A stretch of DNA of 64,000 nt, taken from assembly GCA_934254815.1 (NCBI GenBank), contig CAKQME010000013.1, positions 9,890 through 73,889 of the forward strand. Direction: 5' to 3'. The DNA is from an uncultured Clostridia bacterium. GTDB taxonomy: Bacteria; Bacillota; Clostridia; Christensenellales; Borkfalkiaceae. The translations under genes and the position numbers were made by a program. The first letter of the stretch is position 1. Every line of letters begins with the position of its first letter. The notes under the pieces were generated by a model. That model saw only the letters and a program-made list of their open reading frames with translations, searched no databases and had not been told where the DNA came from. This document shows positions 49,858 to 59,191 of the stretch, in pieces.

Positions 49858-50880
49858 TTGAACGAACAGATATTTTTTAAAGAAAAAGAAAGAACTTATA
49901 AAAAAGAGCGAGAGTTTTTTTCGCCGTTCGCTGCATTTTCGGATAAGACTAAAGGAAGAGAAAAAATAGAAGAGCCTTGTCCTATGCGTACCGAATATCA
50001 AAGAGATCGCGACAGGATAATATATTCCAAGGCATTCCGCAGACTTAAAAATAAGACTCAGGTTTTTTTCTCCCCCGAAGGCGACCATTATATGACGCGT
50101 CTGACGCATACGCTTGACGTTGCGCAGATAGCGCGTTCTATTTCGCGTTGCCTTGCATTAAACGAAGATTTGGCTGAGGCTATTGCCTTGGGACACGATT
50201 TAGGGCATACCCCGTTCGGTCATTCCGGAGAAAGGGTTTTAAACGACCTCAATCCTCACGGTTTCGAGCATAACAGGCAATCGTTAAGAGTCGTAGAATT
50301 TCTTGAGAACGACGGCGATGGGCTAAATCTTACATATGAAGTGCGAGACGGTATAGTCGAGCATAAAAAATCTGGTCATCCGCATACTCTCGAAGGCAAA
50401 GTCGTATCGTTTTCAGACAGGATAGCGTATCTCAATCACGATATTGACGATGCTGTAAGAGCAGGTATAATAAGTGAAGCGGACTTGCCGGAAAATACTG
50501 TAAAACTGCTCGGTAAAACCACTAGAGAGCGGATTAACACAATGATTACTTCCGTATACCTTAATTCCGTCGGTAAAGGCGACGTATTACTTGGAACAGA
50601 TATAAGTAAAGCGGCAGACGAATTAAGGGCATTTATGTTTGACAGGGTTTATATCGGTTCGGCAGCAAAAGAAGAAGAGGGAAGAGCTGCGGAAATGATT
50701 GAAATAATGTATAATTATTTTAAAAACAACAAGGACAGGCTTCCTGAGTTTTATCGCGGCGAATTGGATAAATACGATATAGATACTGTCGTATCCGATT
50801 ATATTTCCAGTATGACGGATCGCTATGCTGTGTATGCATTCGAAGAAATATTCGTACCTAAAAATTTTTTGTTAAGATAA
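49858..50880 (+). CDS. dGTPase-like HD-domain nucleotide triphosphohydrolase
   Basis: A 340-residue HD-domain protein of the deoxyguanosinetriphosphate triphosphohydrolase-like family. It has the metal-binding HD motifs: YMTRLTHTLDVAQIARSI, ALGHDLGHTPFGHSGERVL and FSDRIAYLNHDIDDA. It hydrolyses dNTPs to nucleoside and triphosphate, controlling pools. Translation starts at a TTG behind GGAGGAATTGCC. It lies directly upstream of dnaG and rpoD, the usual macromolecular-synthesis order in Clostridia. Confidence 0.92.
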   Translation: MNEQIFFKEKERTYKKEREFFSPFAAFSDKTKGREKIEEPCPMRTEYQRDRDRIIYSKAFRRLKNKTQVFFSPEGDHYMTRLTHTLDVAQIARSISRCLALNEDLAEAIALGHDLGHTPFGHSGERVLNDLNPHGFEHNRQSLRVVEFLENDGDGLNLTYEVRDGIVEHKKSGHPHTLEGKVVSFSDRIAYLNHDIDDAVRAGIISEADLPENTVKLLGKTTRERINTMITSVYLNSVGKGDVLLGTDISKAADELRAFMFDRVYIGSAAKEEEGRAAEMIEIMYNYFKNNKDRLPEFYRGELDKYDIDTVVSDYISSMTDRYAVYAFEEIFVPKNFLLR

Positions 50881-50898
50881 TAAGAGGAGGCGAATCGG

Positions 50899-52692
50899 TT
50901 GGCGTTCGATGAAAAATTCATAAACGAATTGAAAGAAAAAAATAATATCGTCGACGTCGTCGGCAAGTATTGCGTACTGAAAAAACGCGGCAACGTCAAC
51001 TATTGGGCATGCTGTCCTCTTCCCGGACATTCCGAAAAAACGCCGTCTTTTACTGTGAACGAAGCCGGTCAATTTTTCAAATGTTTCGGCTGCGGGCGTG
51101 GTGGAGACGTTATAACTTTTATAAAAACAATGGAAAATCTCGATTATGTCGGAGCTGTAAGTTACCTTGCCGAAAGATCCGGGCTTGCTCTTCCCGACGA
51201 TGACAGAGATTTTAAGCAGATTGCTAAAGATCGCTCCGACAGAGAACGAATGTTGTCGCTGATGAAAACCGCGGCGTTATTTTATGTACATACTCTTAAA
51301 AGCGATAAAGCAAAAGCACACAATGATTATCTTAAAAGCAGAGGTATAGACGGTAAAACCGTGACGGCTTTCGGTATAGGCGCTTCGGTTGATATGTTTT
51401 CGCTTGTAAATCATCTCCGCGAAAAAGGATATACCGACGCCGAAATGCTTAAATGCGGAGTATGTCAGCAAAAAGATAAATACAACGGAAAAAGTTATAT
51501 TTATGACGCGTTATTCGGTAGACTTATAATTCCTATTATAAACAACCTCGGTAACGTGATAGCGTTCGGCGGAAGACTGCTCGAGAAAAAACCGACGTTT
51601 GCGAAATATAAGAACACAAAAGAAACCGAAATTTTTATAAAAAACCGTACATTATATAATATAAATAACCTGAAAAAAGAGAAAAATCTTAACGGTATAA
51701 GCAATATTATAATGGTCGAAGGGTATATGGACGTTATATCCGTATACGGCGGCGGGTTCAGAAACGTAGTGGCAAGTATGGGGACTTCGCTTACTGTTGA
51801 GCAGGCGAGAATGTTGAAGCGATACGCTGATACCGTGCTTATAAGTTATGACGGTGACGGCGCCGGTCAGAAAGCTACAATACGAGGGCTTGAAATACTT
51901 GCTAACGAGGGACTTGAAGTCAGAGTTGTGCAATTGCCCGACGGTTTAGATCCGGACGATGTAATAAAAAAAATGGGAGCGGACAAGTATGGCGAACTTT
52001 TAAAAAACAGTATTCCGCTTACGGATTTTAAATTACAAAATTTAAAAAAAGATTTTGATTTAAACGATGTATCGGGGAAAAGAAAGTATATAGCCGAAGC
52101 AGTCAAAGTAATATCTAAAGTCGGTTCAGATAGTGAAAGAGAGGATTTGCTCAGAAAACTGGGAAAAGACACTAAAACCACATATGAATCGCTGAGCCGC
52201 GATACGGAAAAGTTGCTCGGTGGCGATAATGAAGCTAAAACTGCCGAAGAAGTACCGGCTTTGGCAGAAAAACGAGATGAGAACGGCGCAGAAAGGTTTA
52301 TTTTATGCGCCATGCTGTTTAATAAGCCATACGCGAAAACTACGGACTTAAGCTCGTTCGAACTCGACCCGTTTTGTTCGAAATTATGGAATATAATAGA
52401 GGGGTATCGCGAAAGCGGAAAAGAAATGTTCCCGTCAGCACTTGCAGGGGAATTCGCGGAGAATGAACTTGAAAGTTTTAATGCCGTTCTTGCTACGGGT
52501 GATAACGTATTCGGAACGCCGACCGAAAAAAAATATTTTGCCGATTGCGTGCTTGCGTTGAAAAAAGAGGCTATAGAAAAAGAATTAAAAGAACTTAACG
52601 CCGTATATTCCGGTGAAAGCGATTTAGGTAAAAGAAAAGAAATTGTGCTTGCTATCGCGGAACTAACCGCAAAGCTGTCATCATTAAGATAA
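50899..52692 (+). CDS. dnaG: DNA primase
   Basis: A 597-residue primase. The N-terminal CHC2 zinc finger is visible (CPLPGHSEKTPSF ... FKCFGCGRGGDVITF), then the catalytic core and the TOPRIM fold with MVEGYMDVISVY and YDGDGAGQKA, and a C-terminal DnaB-interacting helical domain. It makes RNA primers at the replication fork. Initiation is at a TTG 8 bases behind AGGAGG. rpoD follows after 13 bases. Confidence 0.97.
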   Translation: MAFDEKFINELKEKNNIVDVVGKYCVLKKRGNVNYWACCPLPGHSEKTPSFTVNEAGQFFKCFGCGRGGDVITFIKTMENLDYVGAVSYLAERSGLALPDDDRDFKQIAKDRSDRERMLSLMKTAALFYVHTLKSDKAKAHNDYLKSRGIDGKTVTAFGIGASVDMFSLVNHLREKGYTDAEMLKCGVCQQKDKYNGKSYIYDALFGRLIIPIINNLGNVIAFGGRLLEKKPTFAKYKNTKETEIFIKNRTLYNINNLKKEKNLNGISNIIMVEGYMDVISVYGGGFRNVVASMGTSLTVEQARMLKRYADTVLISYDGDGAGQKATIRGLEILANEGLEVRVVQLPDGLDPDDVIKKMGADKYGELLKNSIPLTDFKLQNLKKDFDLNDVSGKRKYIAEAVKVISKVGSDSEREDLLRKLGKDTKTTYESLSRDTEKLLGGDNEAKTAEEVPALAEKRDENGAERFILCAMLFNKPYAKTTDLSSFELDPFCSKLWNIIEGYRESGKEMFPSALAGEFAENELESFNAVLATGDNVFGTPTEKKYFADCVLALKKEAIEKELKELNAVYSGESDLGKRKEIVLAIAELTAKLSSLR

Positions 52693-52705
52693 AGGAAAAT
52701 TTACT

Positions 52706-53758
52706 ATGATTACCGAAGAACAACTTGAACAACTGAAAAAAGATTTCGTAGACGTTTATAAGCCGAAAGGGAGCATAGGCTCAGATACTCTTTGCGATAA
52801 GCTCGAAAAGATCGATATCGACGCCGCGCAGATGGAAGAAATATATAAAGCGCTTGAAGAGAACGGTATAAAAATAGTCGACGACTATGAGAAAGATAAA
52901 GAACTTTACGATCAACTGCTGAAAGAAATCAGTATGGACGATCCCGTAAAAATGTATCTTAAAGATATCGGGAAAGTTCCTCTTTTGTCGGCGGACGATG
53001 AAACTAATCTGGCCAAGCTTATGATGGACGGTGACGAGGAGGCTAAAAAAGAACTGTCTGTAGCAAATTTAAGACTTGTAGTATCTATTGCAAAAAGGTA
53101 TGTCGGCAGGGGAATGCAATTTCTCGACCTGATACAAGAGGGTAATCTCGGTCTTATGAAAGCCGTAGAAAAGTTCGATTATCAGAAAGGCTTTAAATTT
53201 TCCACATATGCAACGTGGTGGATTCGTCAGGCAATTACCAGGGCTATTGCGGATCAGGCAAGAACGATAAGAATACCGGTTCATATGGTGGAAACTATAA
53301 ATAAAGTCGTCAGAATGCAAAGGCAACTTCTCCAACAGTATGGCAGAGAACCGACGCCCGAAGAGATAGCCAAGGAAATGGGTATTCCCGAATCGCGAGT
53401 TATAGAGATACAGAAAATATCGCAGGATCCCGTTTCTTTGGAAACGCCTATCGGTGAAGAAGAAGACAGTCATCTCGGAGATTTTATCGAGGATGAGCAA
53501 GCTCTCGCACCGACAGATGTAGTTGCTACAACTCTTTTAAAAGAGCAACTTATTCATGTTCTTGATACATTGACACCTCGCGAAGAAAAAGTATTAAGAC
53601 TTCGTTACGGTATAGACGACGGAAAACCGAGAACTTTAGAAGAGGTAGGCAAAGAGTTTAACGTTACTCGTGAAAGAATACGTCAGATAGAAGCTAAGGC
53701 TCTTCGTAAACTCCGTCATCCGTCGAGAAGTAAGAGGTTAAAAGAGTTTATTGAGTAA
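52706..53758 (+). CDS. rpoD: Primary sigma factor (sigma-70/SigA)
   Basis: A 350-residue housekeeping sigma factor. It has a short region 1.1, region 1.2 (DPVKMYLKDIGKVPLLS), region 2 with the -10 recognition helix (FSTYATWWIRQAITRAI), region 3, and region 4 with EEVGKEFNVTRERIRQIEAKALRKLRHP, which reads the -35 element. It is short, as in other Bacillota. The promoter boxes noted in this window fit its consensus. The trmK frame overlaps its 3' end by 8 bases. Confidence 0.97.
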   Translation: MITEEQLEQLKKDFVDVYKPKGSIGSDTLCDKLEKIDIDAAQMEEIYKALEENGIKIVDDYEKDKELYDQLLKEISMDDPVKMYLKDIGKVPLLSADDETNLAKLMMDGDEEAKKELSVANLRLVVSIAKRYVGRGMQFLDLIQEGNLGLMKAVEKFDYQKGFKFSTYATWWIRQAITRAIADQARTIRIPVHMVETINKVVRMQRQLLQQYGREPTPEEIAKEMGIPESRVIEIQKISQDPVSLETPIGEEEDSHLGDFIEDEQALAPTDVVATTLLKEQLIHVLDTLTPREEKVLRLRYGIDDGKPRTLEEVGKEFNVTRERIRQIEAKALRKLRHPSRSKRLKEFIE

Positions 53759-54383
53759 GCGTCTTGAAATAATTCTATCCGAACTTTCCGTTTGCGATAC
53801 GTTTGCCGATATAGGCTGTGACCACGGTTATGTTGCAAAGGCTATGCTCGATGCAAAAAAATGCAATCGTGTAATTGTTTCCGATATATCCGCAGAATGT
53901 TTGCAAAAAGCCGAAAATTTGCTGATGAAAACATATCCCGACAAATTTTGCGCTGTCGTATCCGACGGTTTTGAAAAGGTCGGAAAATGTGACCTTGCTT
54001 TAATAGCTGGTCTGGGCGGAGAACTTATCGTCAATATTATAGAAAAGGCGACGGTTTTGCCGGACAAACTGGTGTTGCAGCCGATGAAAAATGCAGATAA
54101 AGTCAGGCGGGCGCTTATTTCTTCGGGATATAAGATAGTCAGAGATTATACTTTTGAAGACGAGAAATTCTATGATATAATTTCTGCCGAAAAAGGCAAT
54201 GATTTTTATACCGACGAAGAATACGAGTTCGGACGTGATAATCTTAAAGAAAAAGGCTATGCATTTTGTCGTGTTATCGAGAATAAGATTAACAAACTTA
54301 TGAAAGCGGCTGAAAAGGCGGGAGATAGCGGTAAACGCGATTGTTATGAAAAAATAAAAATCTATACGGAAATTTTGAAATGA
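53751..54383 (+). CDS. trmK: tRNA (adenine(22)-N1)-methyltransferase
   Basis: A 210-residue SAM-dependent methyltransferase that modifies A22 of certain tRNAs. It has the family's N-terminal context SKRLEIILSELSVCDTFADIGCDHGYVAKAML (SAM motif I), VVSDGF, LIAGLGGELIVNIIE and LQPMKNADKVRRAL. The start is a TTG within the end of rpoD. Its stop overlaps the next start by 4 bases, and this trmK/Nif3 pairing is usual in Bacillota. Confidence 0.93.
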   Translation: MSKRLEIILSELSVCDTFADIGCDHGYVAKAMLDAKKCNRVIVSDISAECLQKAENLLMKTYPDKFCAVVSDGFEKVGKCDLALIAGLGGELIVNIIEKATVLPDKLVLQPMKNADKVRRALISSGYKIVRDYTFEDEKFYDIISAEKGNDFYTDEEYEFGRDNLKEKGYAFCRVIENKINKLMKAAEKAGDSGKRDCYEKIKIYTEILK

Positions 54384-55156
54384 ATTGTAAAGAAATATTT
54401 GAAAAACTTTGCGAATATGCGCCGTTGAAGCTTTCCGACGATATCGTACAACTTGAAAACGGTTACGATAACAGCGGAGTAATATCTGGCAATATCGGTG
54501 AAATAGAAAATGCGCTATTTTGTCTCGATTTAACTAAAGACAGCGTGGATGCGGCGATTCGTAACGGATGCAATCTGATTGTTACACACCATCCCGCTAT
54601 ATACAAACCGATAAAAAATATAAACGAAAATTCGCCGCTGGCAATTTGTATGCGCGATAACATTGCCGTAATATCTATGCACCTGAATCTCGACTGCGCC
54701 GAATTCGGTATAGATTATTATTTTGCAAGGGGACTTGGCGGAAAAAATATTCGTATTTTAGAAAAGCTCGGAGATAACGTCGGATATGGTCGTTGTTTCG
54801 ACCTTGATGAAAAAACACCGGAACAGATAATAAACGATTATAAAAATATATTTGATACCGATAAAGTTGCTTTTTACGGTGATAAAGATAAAATAATTCG
54901 TTCTGTGGCTTCGTTTTGCGGTGCTGGACTTGGCGAAAATGAAATTAAGGCTGCATTAAGTTGTGGGGTTGATATGGTGGCTTCGGCGGATATACCGCAC
55001 CATATATTATTGTCTGCAATTGAAAGCGGATTGACCGTGCTTTCGTGTACTCACTATGCTACCGAAAATTACGGAATGAAGAAATTTGCCGAATATGCGG
55101 ACAAAACTTTTAAAAATTTAAAAATATTATTCTTCGACGACAAAAGGTTTTTATAA
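54380..55156 (+). CDS. Nif3-like dinuclear metal centre protein
   Basis: A 258-residue protein of the Nif3/YqfO (DUF34) family, which forms a hexamer with a two-metal site. Metal ligands are seen in LIVTHHPAIYKPI, SMHLNLDCAEFGIDYYFARGL and the C-terminal LSCTHYATENYGM. The middle insertion of long YqfO proteins is absent. The biochemical role is not settled; hydrolase activity and a cofactor role have been proposed for the family. It is coupled to trmK. Confidence 0.92.
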   Translation: MNCKEIFEKLCEYAPLKLSDDIVQLENGYDNSGVISGNIGEIENALFCLDLTKDSVDAAIRNGCNLIVTHHPAIYKPIKNINENSPLAICMRDNIAVISMHLNLDCAEFGIDYYFARGLGGKNIRILEKLGDNVGYGRCFDLDEKTPEQIINDYKNIFDTDKVAFYGDKDKIIRSVASFCGAGLGENEIKAALSCGVDMVASADIPHHILLSAIESGLTVLSCTHYATENYGMKKFAEYADKTFKNLKILFFDDKRFL

Positions 55157-55184
55157 ATCGTTTGCCGTCGGAAAGGAGTAAACA

Positions 55185-55889
55185 ATGATAGATCAATTAC
55201 TTGCATATCAGGAAGTCGATAAAAAGCTGAGAGAAATAGAAACCGAACTTGGTAAAAGCGAGGAACGTAAAAAAACTCATTCGGCTCAGGCATTTTTAAA
55301 AACGGTAAATGACAATCTCGCGTCTCTCGATAAGAGAGCGGAAGAACTTGTCGGGCAATATAATTTGGTCGTTAAGACATATGACAGGCTTGAAGAGGAG
55401 ATTAAGGGTTACGACGGTCTTGAAGTCGGGGAAGATTTAGAGCAACTTAATTATATAAAGAAAAAAGCCCAGGCTCTTTCGTCCGAAATAAACTCGCTTG
55501 CCGGAGCGCTTGAGAACGTGACAAAAGAGATATCGGCAGTTTTAAAAGAGTTTACTAAATTGAAAAACGATACCAAAACTGCTAAAAGTCAATATGCGGA
55601 GTATTTACCCAAATATAATGCTTTGAAAGAATCTAAAAAGGAGGAAGTCGAGGCGATTCGTAAAGAGCTTGCGAAAATCGAGAAAGATATTCCCGCCGAC
55701 ATAATGGAAAAATATAAACAGCGGCGAAAAGATAAGATTTTTCCTGTTCTTAATTTAGCGAAAGAACTGGGTAAAAACGGTGTGTATTGCGCTTGCGGTA
55801 AGAGTTTGCCAGACGCCGACTACAGAACGCTTAAAAACGGGGCTATCGTCGAGTGTGAATCTTGTCACAGATTACTTTATTTAAAATAA
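55185..55889 (+). CDS. Coiled-coil protein with C-terminal zinc ribbon (DUF164 type)
   Basis: A 234-residue protein. Residues 1-170 are mostly a long coiled coil (QEVDKKLREIETELGKSEE; KKKAQALSSEINSLAGALE). The last 50 residues form a C4 zinc ribbon, YCACGKSLPDADYRTL ... VECESCHRLLYL, in which the first pair is CxC and the second CxxC. This matches the zinc-ribbon/CdsZ-like family often found next to Nif3 genes. Its exact role is unknown; nucleic acid or secretion-chaperone functions have been suggested for relatives. AAAGGAG precedes the start. Confidence 0.88.
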   Translation: MIDQLLAYQEVDKKLREIETELGKSEERKKTHSAQAFLKTVNDNLASLDKRAEELVGQYNLVVKTYDRLEEEIKGYDGLEVGEDLEQLNYIKKKAQALSSEINSLAGALENVTKEISAVLKEFTKLKNDTKTAKSQYAEYLPKYNALKESKKEEVEAIRKELAKIEKDIPADIMEKYKQRRKDKIFPVLNLAKELGKNGVYCACGKSLPDADYRTLKNGAIVECESCHRLLYLK

Positions 55890-55908
55890 TTATCTGGAGA
55901 ATAGAAAA

Positions 55909-56451
55909 ATGAATATTTGGCACGACATAGATAATAAACGCATTACGCCGGAAGAGTTTATTGCGGTTATAGAGATACAAAAGGGCAGTAAACAGAAGTA
56001 CGAACTCGATAAAAAAACAGGTCTGTTGATTTTGGATAGAATACTTTATACTTCCACGCACTATCCTGCGAACTACGGTTTTATTCCGCACACGCTAGCG
56101 CAGGACGGCGATCCGCTTGACGTTCTTGTTTTATGTTCCGAAAGTCTGTTGCCGTTATCACTCGTTAAAGTGTATCCTATCGGAGTTATAACGATGAACG
56201 ATAACGGAAGTGAAGACGAAAAAATTATAGCAATTCCTTTTACGGATCCGAATTATAATACTTATAAAAATATAGATGATTTGCCTAAACACGTTTTTGA
56301 CGAAATGCAGCATTTCTTTACGGTTTATAAACAGCTTGAAGGGAAGAATACTGCCGTCAATAAAGTGCTTGGCAGAGAAGAAGCGATTGCCATAATAGAA
56401 AAATCACTTGCAAATTATAAAGAAAACTTATACGAAATACTGAATAAGTAA
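55909..56451 (+). CDS. ppa: Inorganic pyrophosphatase, family I-like
   Basis: A 180-residue soluble pyrophosphatase. The sequence has the family I core: KYELDKKTGLLILDRILYTSTHYPANYGFIPHT, the metal-binding signature DGDPLDVLVL, and NDNGSEDEKIIAIP. It hydrolyses the pyrophosphate released by DNA, RNA and aminoacyl-tRNA synthesis. GGAGAATAG precedes the ATG. Confidence 0.94.
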   Translation: MNIWHDIDNKRITPEEFIAVIEIQKGSKQKYELDKKTGLLILDRILYTSTHYPANYGFIPHTLAQDGDPLDVLVLCSESLLPLSLVKVYPIGVITMNDNGSEDEKIIAIPFTDPNYNTYKNIDDLPKHVFDEMQHFFTVYKQLEGKNTAVNKVLGREEAIAIIEKSLANYKENLYEILNK

Positions 56452-56465
56452 AGGAGATAATTTAT

Positions 56466-56870
56466 ATGGAAAAACATATTGCGCTTATAACTTATAGGAT
56501 AAACAATATAGAGTTTAAATTTAAAGAGGGAATCAAGGCAGGAACAAAGTTCCAGATAAAACCTAAAATAGAATGTAAAATGGGTAGAAATCAGAATAAT
56601 TTATTTGTTAATTTATCTGTCAGAATCAATGAGGATATTTCTTCTCCGGTGCCGTTCGATCTCAGTATTAACGCTTTCGGTACTTTTACCGTGACAAAAG
56701 ATGCTGCGGAAAGCGAACTTGTTGCCGAAGCGATGGATGCATTATATCCGTTTGTCAGAGCTGCGGTTGCGTCAATGACGGCGAATTGCAATATACCAGC
56801 ATATATTCTTCCTACGATAAATTCCGAAAATGCTCAGATAGAATCAAGAAAAGAAGAGAATCTGAACTAA
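56466..56870 (+). CDS. SecB-like protein
   Basis: A 134-residue protein whose C-terminal part (YPFVRAAVASMTANCNIPAYILPTIN) closely resembles the end of the SecB fold, and whose earlier strands (NNLFVNLSVRINE ... FDLSINAFGTFTV) fit the four-stranded SecB sheet. SecB-like proteins act as chaperones for exported or toxin-linked proteins. Classical SecB is mainly proteobacterial, and the function here is unknown. AAAGGAG precedes the start, 14 bases after ppa. Confidence 0.72.
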   Translation: MEKHIALITYRINNIEFKFKEGIKAGTKFQIKPKIECKMGRNQNNLFVNLSVRINEDISSPVPFDLSINAFGTFTVTKDAAESELVAEAMDALYPFVRAAVASMTANCNIPAYILPTINSENAQIESRKEENLN

Positions 56871-56914
56871 AAGTATAGAATAATAATCGTACATATATAC
56901 ATACTTTATTCGAG

Positions 56915-58066
56915 ATGAAAACGAATAAGGTGCGTAATAAAATTTTGCCCGTCGTTTTTTTAGCGACGGGTTTTATTTTATCTGTAATGTTTTTTGCGGT
57001 AGTGCGAGTTGAAAGTAAACCCTTGCCTGCAAACGGAAAAATTTTAAGCGTCATCGCTATGGGTAAAACCTATGAGTTTTCTTATCCGGAAATTGATTTT
57101 TACGATGGAGAATATTATTTAAAATCGATTAGCGAGACGGTTGACGGAATATTCAAAGATACTGTAAATCGTCCTGTAGACGCTTATTATACGGCAAATT
57201 GCGCGGCAGAAAATCCTTTTACTTATTATCGTGAACATTCGGGCATTGGTATTGATAAGAAAAAACTTGAAAAATCTATTCGTTGCGCATTGAATAGCGG
57301 TGAGACGTTTGTTGAAGCCGAAACTGTAGAACTCACCCCGTCTGTCACGATAGAAGATTTAAAAGCCAGATTGGTAAAACTTTCCGAATTTTCGACTTCA
57401 TATTGCAATTCAACAGCATCGCGTAAAAAAAATATAAAACTTGCAGCAGCTTTTATAGGGTGTAAAGAAATAAGAAGCGGCTTTGAGTTTTCTTTTAACG
57501 ACATTGTCGGGGAGCGTAGCGAGGCTCGCGGGTTTTCTTCTGCTGTAGTAATAGAAAACGGTAAATTCGTAGAAGGTATAGGCGGAGGTGTTTGTCAGGT
57601 TTCTTCAACGGTTTATGCTTGCGCCGCAAGCGCAGGAATGAAGATTAAAGAACGTAAAAGACATACGTTACTTGTGTCCTATACATCACCATCATTCGAC
57701 GCTATGGTTTCAAGCAGAAGTTCAGATTTACGGTTTGAAAATCAAAGTGGAAACACGGTAACTATTGTGGCTGACGCAGACGAAAATAGGATCAGGGTGA
57801 GAATATACGGATGTAAAAGCGATATGGAGTACAAGCTTGTATCTTGCCTGACCGAATATATAGAGCCGCCCGAAACGCAGATAATCGAAACCGATACTCT
57901 TAAAGCAGGCGAGTATTCTCCTATGATTATTCCTAAACGAGGAGCAAGAAGTAAAGCGTATTTAGAAACTTATAAAGACGGGAATCTTATAAGTCGAAAA
58001 TTGCTGTCTGACGACACATATTCGCCGCTTGCCGGTATAACGCTTAAAGGTCGCGCCGAACCGTAA
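56915..58066 (+). CDS. VanW family protein
   Basis: A 383-residue protein with one N-terminal membrane anchor (VVFLATGFILSVMFFAVV) and an extracellular body. The VanW domain spans residues about 170-310 with EFSFNDIVGERSEARGFSSA, IGGGVCQVSSTVYACAASAG and HTLLVSYTSPSFDAMVSSRSSD. VanW proteins are linked to cell-wall processes and vancomycin resistance clusters, but their activity is unknown; no other van gene is nearby. It converges with the LysR gene, and no clear terminator lies in the 18-base gap. Confidence 0.9.
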   Translation: MKTNKVRNKILPVVFLATGFILSVMFFAVVRVESKPLPANGKILSVIAMGKTYEFSYPEIDFYDGEYYLKSISETVDGIFKDTVNRPVDAYYTANCAAENPFTYYREHSGIGIDKKKLEKSIRCALNSGETFVEAETVELTPSVTIEDLKARLVKLSEFSTSYCNSTASRKKNIKLAAAFIGCKEIRSGFEFSFNDIVGERSEARGFSSAVVIENGKFVEGIGGGVCQVSSTVYACAASAGMKIKERKRHTLLVSYTSPSFDAMVSSRSSDLRFENQSGNTVTIVADADENRIRVRIYGCKSDMEYKLVSCLTEYIEPPETQIIETDTLKAGEYSPMIIPKRGARSKAYLETYKDGNLISRKLLSDDTYSPLAGITLKGRAEP

Positions 58067-58084
58067 TAAATTCGCGGGTAAATA

Positions 58085-58984
58085 TCAGTAATTTGCGAGT
58101 GTCAAATCTTTGACTTTATTTATGAATTTAAATACGTCTTTAGGCGCGTTTTGGGCGTATAATAATCCGTAAGGTATGCTATAGTCCCATTCAACGGGTA
58201 TTGTTATAAGCGCAGGGTGTACGTCGCGCCAGCATTCTATCGTAAGCAATACGTTTTTCGTTTCGGCGCAACGGTTAAAAACGGACATATCATAAAATTG
58301 CGAGGTGTCTTCGATAGTTATTTCGGGGTGGTTAAGTTCGAGATCATTTCGCAAAAAGTCGTTTACGCCCGAATCTCCGCGTTTTACCATCATCAACGTT
58401 TCGCCGTGCAGATCATCGATTTTTATGATTTTTTTGGTTGCCAGTCTGTGTTCGCGTGAGACGGCAATCATTTTTTTATATCGTCCGAGGGGCAGGAAAT
58501 TGCAAAGATTAAGCCATGTTCGGGAGTCGCAAACTCCGATGAGAAAGTCAAATTTCTCTCCCAGTTTTCTTATTTCCGATATTATACCGTTACTATCATC
58601 GTTAAACGGTACAAGGTGCAATTTATATTCGGAAAATTCGCCGTTGACTTTATACCACAAATCCATAAAAGGTTTTGCGGGGTTTAACAGCGAAGAGCCT
58701 ATACAAAAAGTTTTATCATATTTGTCTTCTAAACTTTTAGCCTCCGCGATTGTTTTTAAGGCGTAGTCCTTCATAAACTTAGCTCCGTCGTAAATTATTT
58801 TACCTTGCGGGGTAAGCTTTATGCCCATGGGGGAACGTTCGATAAGTTTAACATCTAATTTTTCTTCCAAAGCGTTTATTTGTTTCATTATTCCGGTAGG
58901 AGTAACGAAAATAGATTCCGCCGCTTTTGTAAAGCTTTTCGCGTCGACTACCGCTATAAAAGTGTCTAACAAACGATCGTACAT
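58085..58984 (-). CDS. LysR family transcriptional regulator
   Basis: A 299-residue regulator with an N-terminal winged helix (LLDTFIAVVDAKSFTKAAESIFVTPTGIMKQINALEEKLDVKLIER) and a two-lobed effector domain. It is divergent from the flavodoxin operon and probably regulates it and itself. An inverted repeat (58997-59019) lies at its transcription start. GGAGG stands 5 bases upstream of the ATG. The effector is unknown. Confidence 0.92.
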   Translation of the reverse strand: MYDRLLDTFIAVVDAKSFTKAAESIFVTPTGIMKQINALEEKLDVKLIERSPMGIKLTPQGKIIYDGAKFMKDYALKTIAEAKSLEDKYDKTFCIGSSLLNPAKPFMDLWYKVNGEFSEYKLHLVPFNDDSNGIISEIRKLGEKFDFLIGVCDSRTWLNLCNFLPLGRYKKMIAVSREHRLATKKIIKIDDLHGETLMMVKRGDSGVNDFLRNDLELNHPEITIEDTSQFYDMSVFNRCAETKNVLLTIECWRDVHPALITIPVEWDYSIPYGLLYAQNAPKDVFKFINKVKDLTLANY

Positions 58985-58996
58985 AACGACCTCCTT

Positions 58997-59019
58997 AGTA
59001 TAAACATATTGTTTATACT
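58997..59019. promoter_or_regulatory. Inverted-repeat operator of the LysR regulator
   Basis: A perfect 9-bp inverted repeat, AGTATAAAC-ATATT-GTTTATACT, between the lysR-type -10 box and its ribosome site. The inner TATAAA...TTTATA part fits a LysR box. Confidence 0.7.
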
Positions 59020-59048
59020 ATTATAACAAAACGGAGCTTCCGCGTCAA
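59020..59048 (-). promoter_or_regulatory. Promoter of the LysR regulator gene
   Basis: On the minus strand TTGACG (59043-59048), a 17-base spacer and consensus TATAAT (59020-59025) with TGT as extended -10. The operator begins next to the -10 box. Confidence 0.7.
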
Positions 59049-59066
59049 CTTTTTTTGTGCTATAAT
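59038..59066 (+). promoter_or_regulatory. Promoter of the flavodoxin operon
   Basis: Consensus TATAAT (59061-59066) with TGC as extended -10 and a poor -35 (TTCCGC at 59038-59043), as expected for an activator-dependent promoter. Its upstream part overlaps the LysR gene's -35 box. The leader is about 120 bases. Confidence 0.6.
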
Positions 59067-59191
59067 GCAAGTGAAAAAGTTTGTTTGCAATGGCTTTCGA
59101 GCGCAGTATTTCAATGGAAACGGCGAATTGGCGCAGACAAAGTGCAGGGTAACTACCGTTGCCGACAACAATAAAAATAAAAGGAGAAAAA

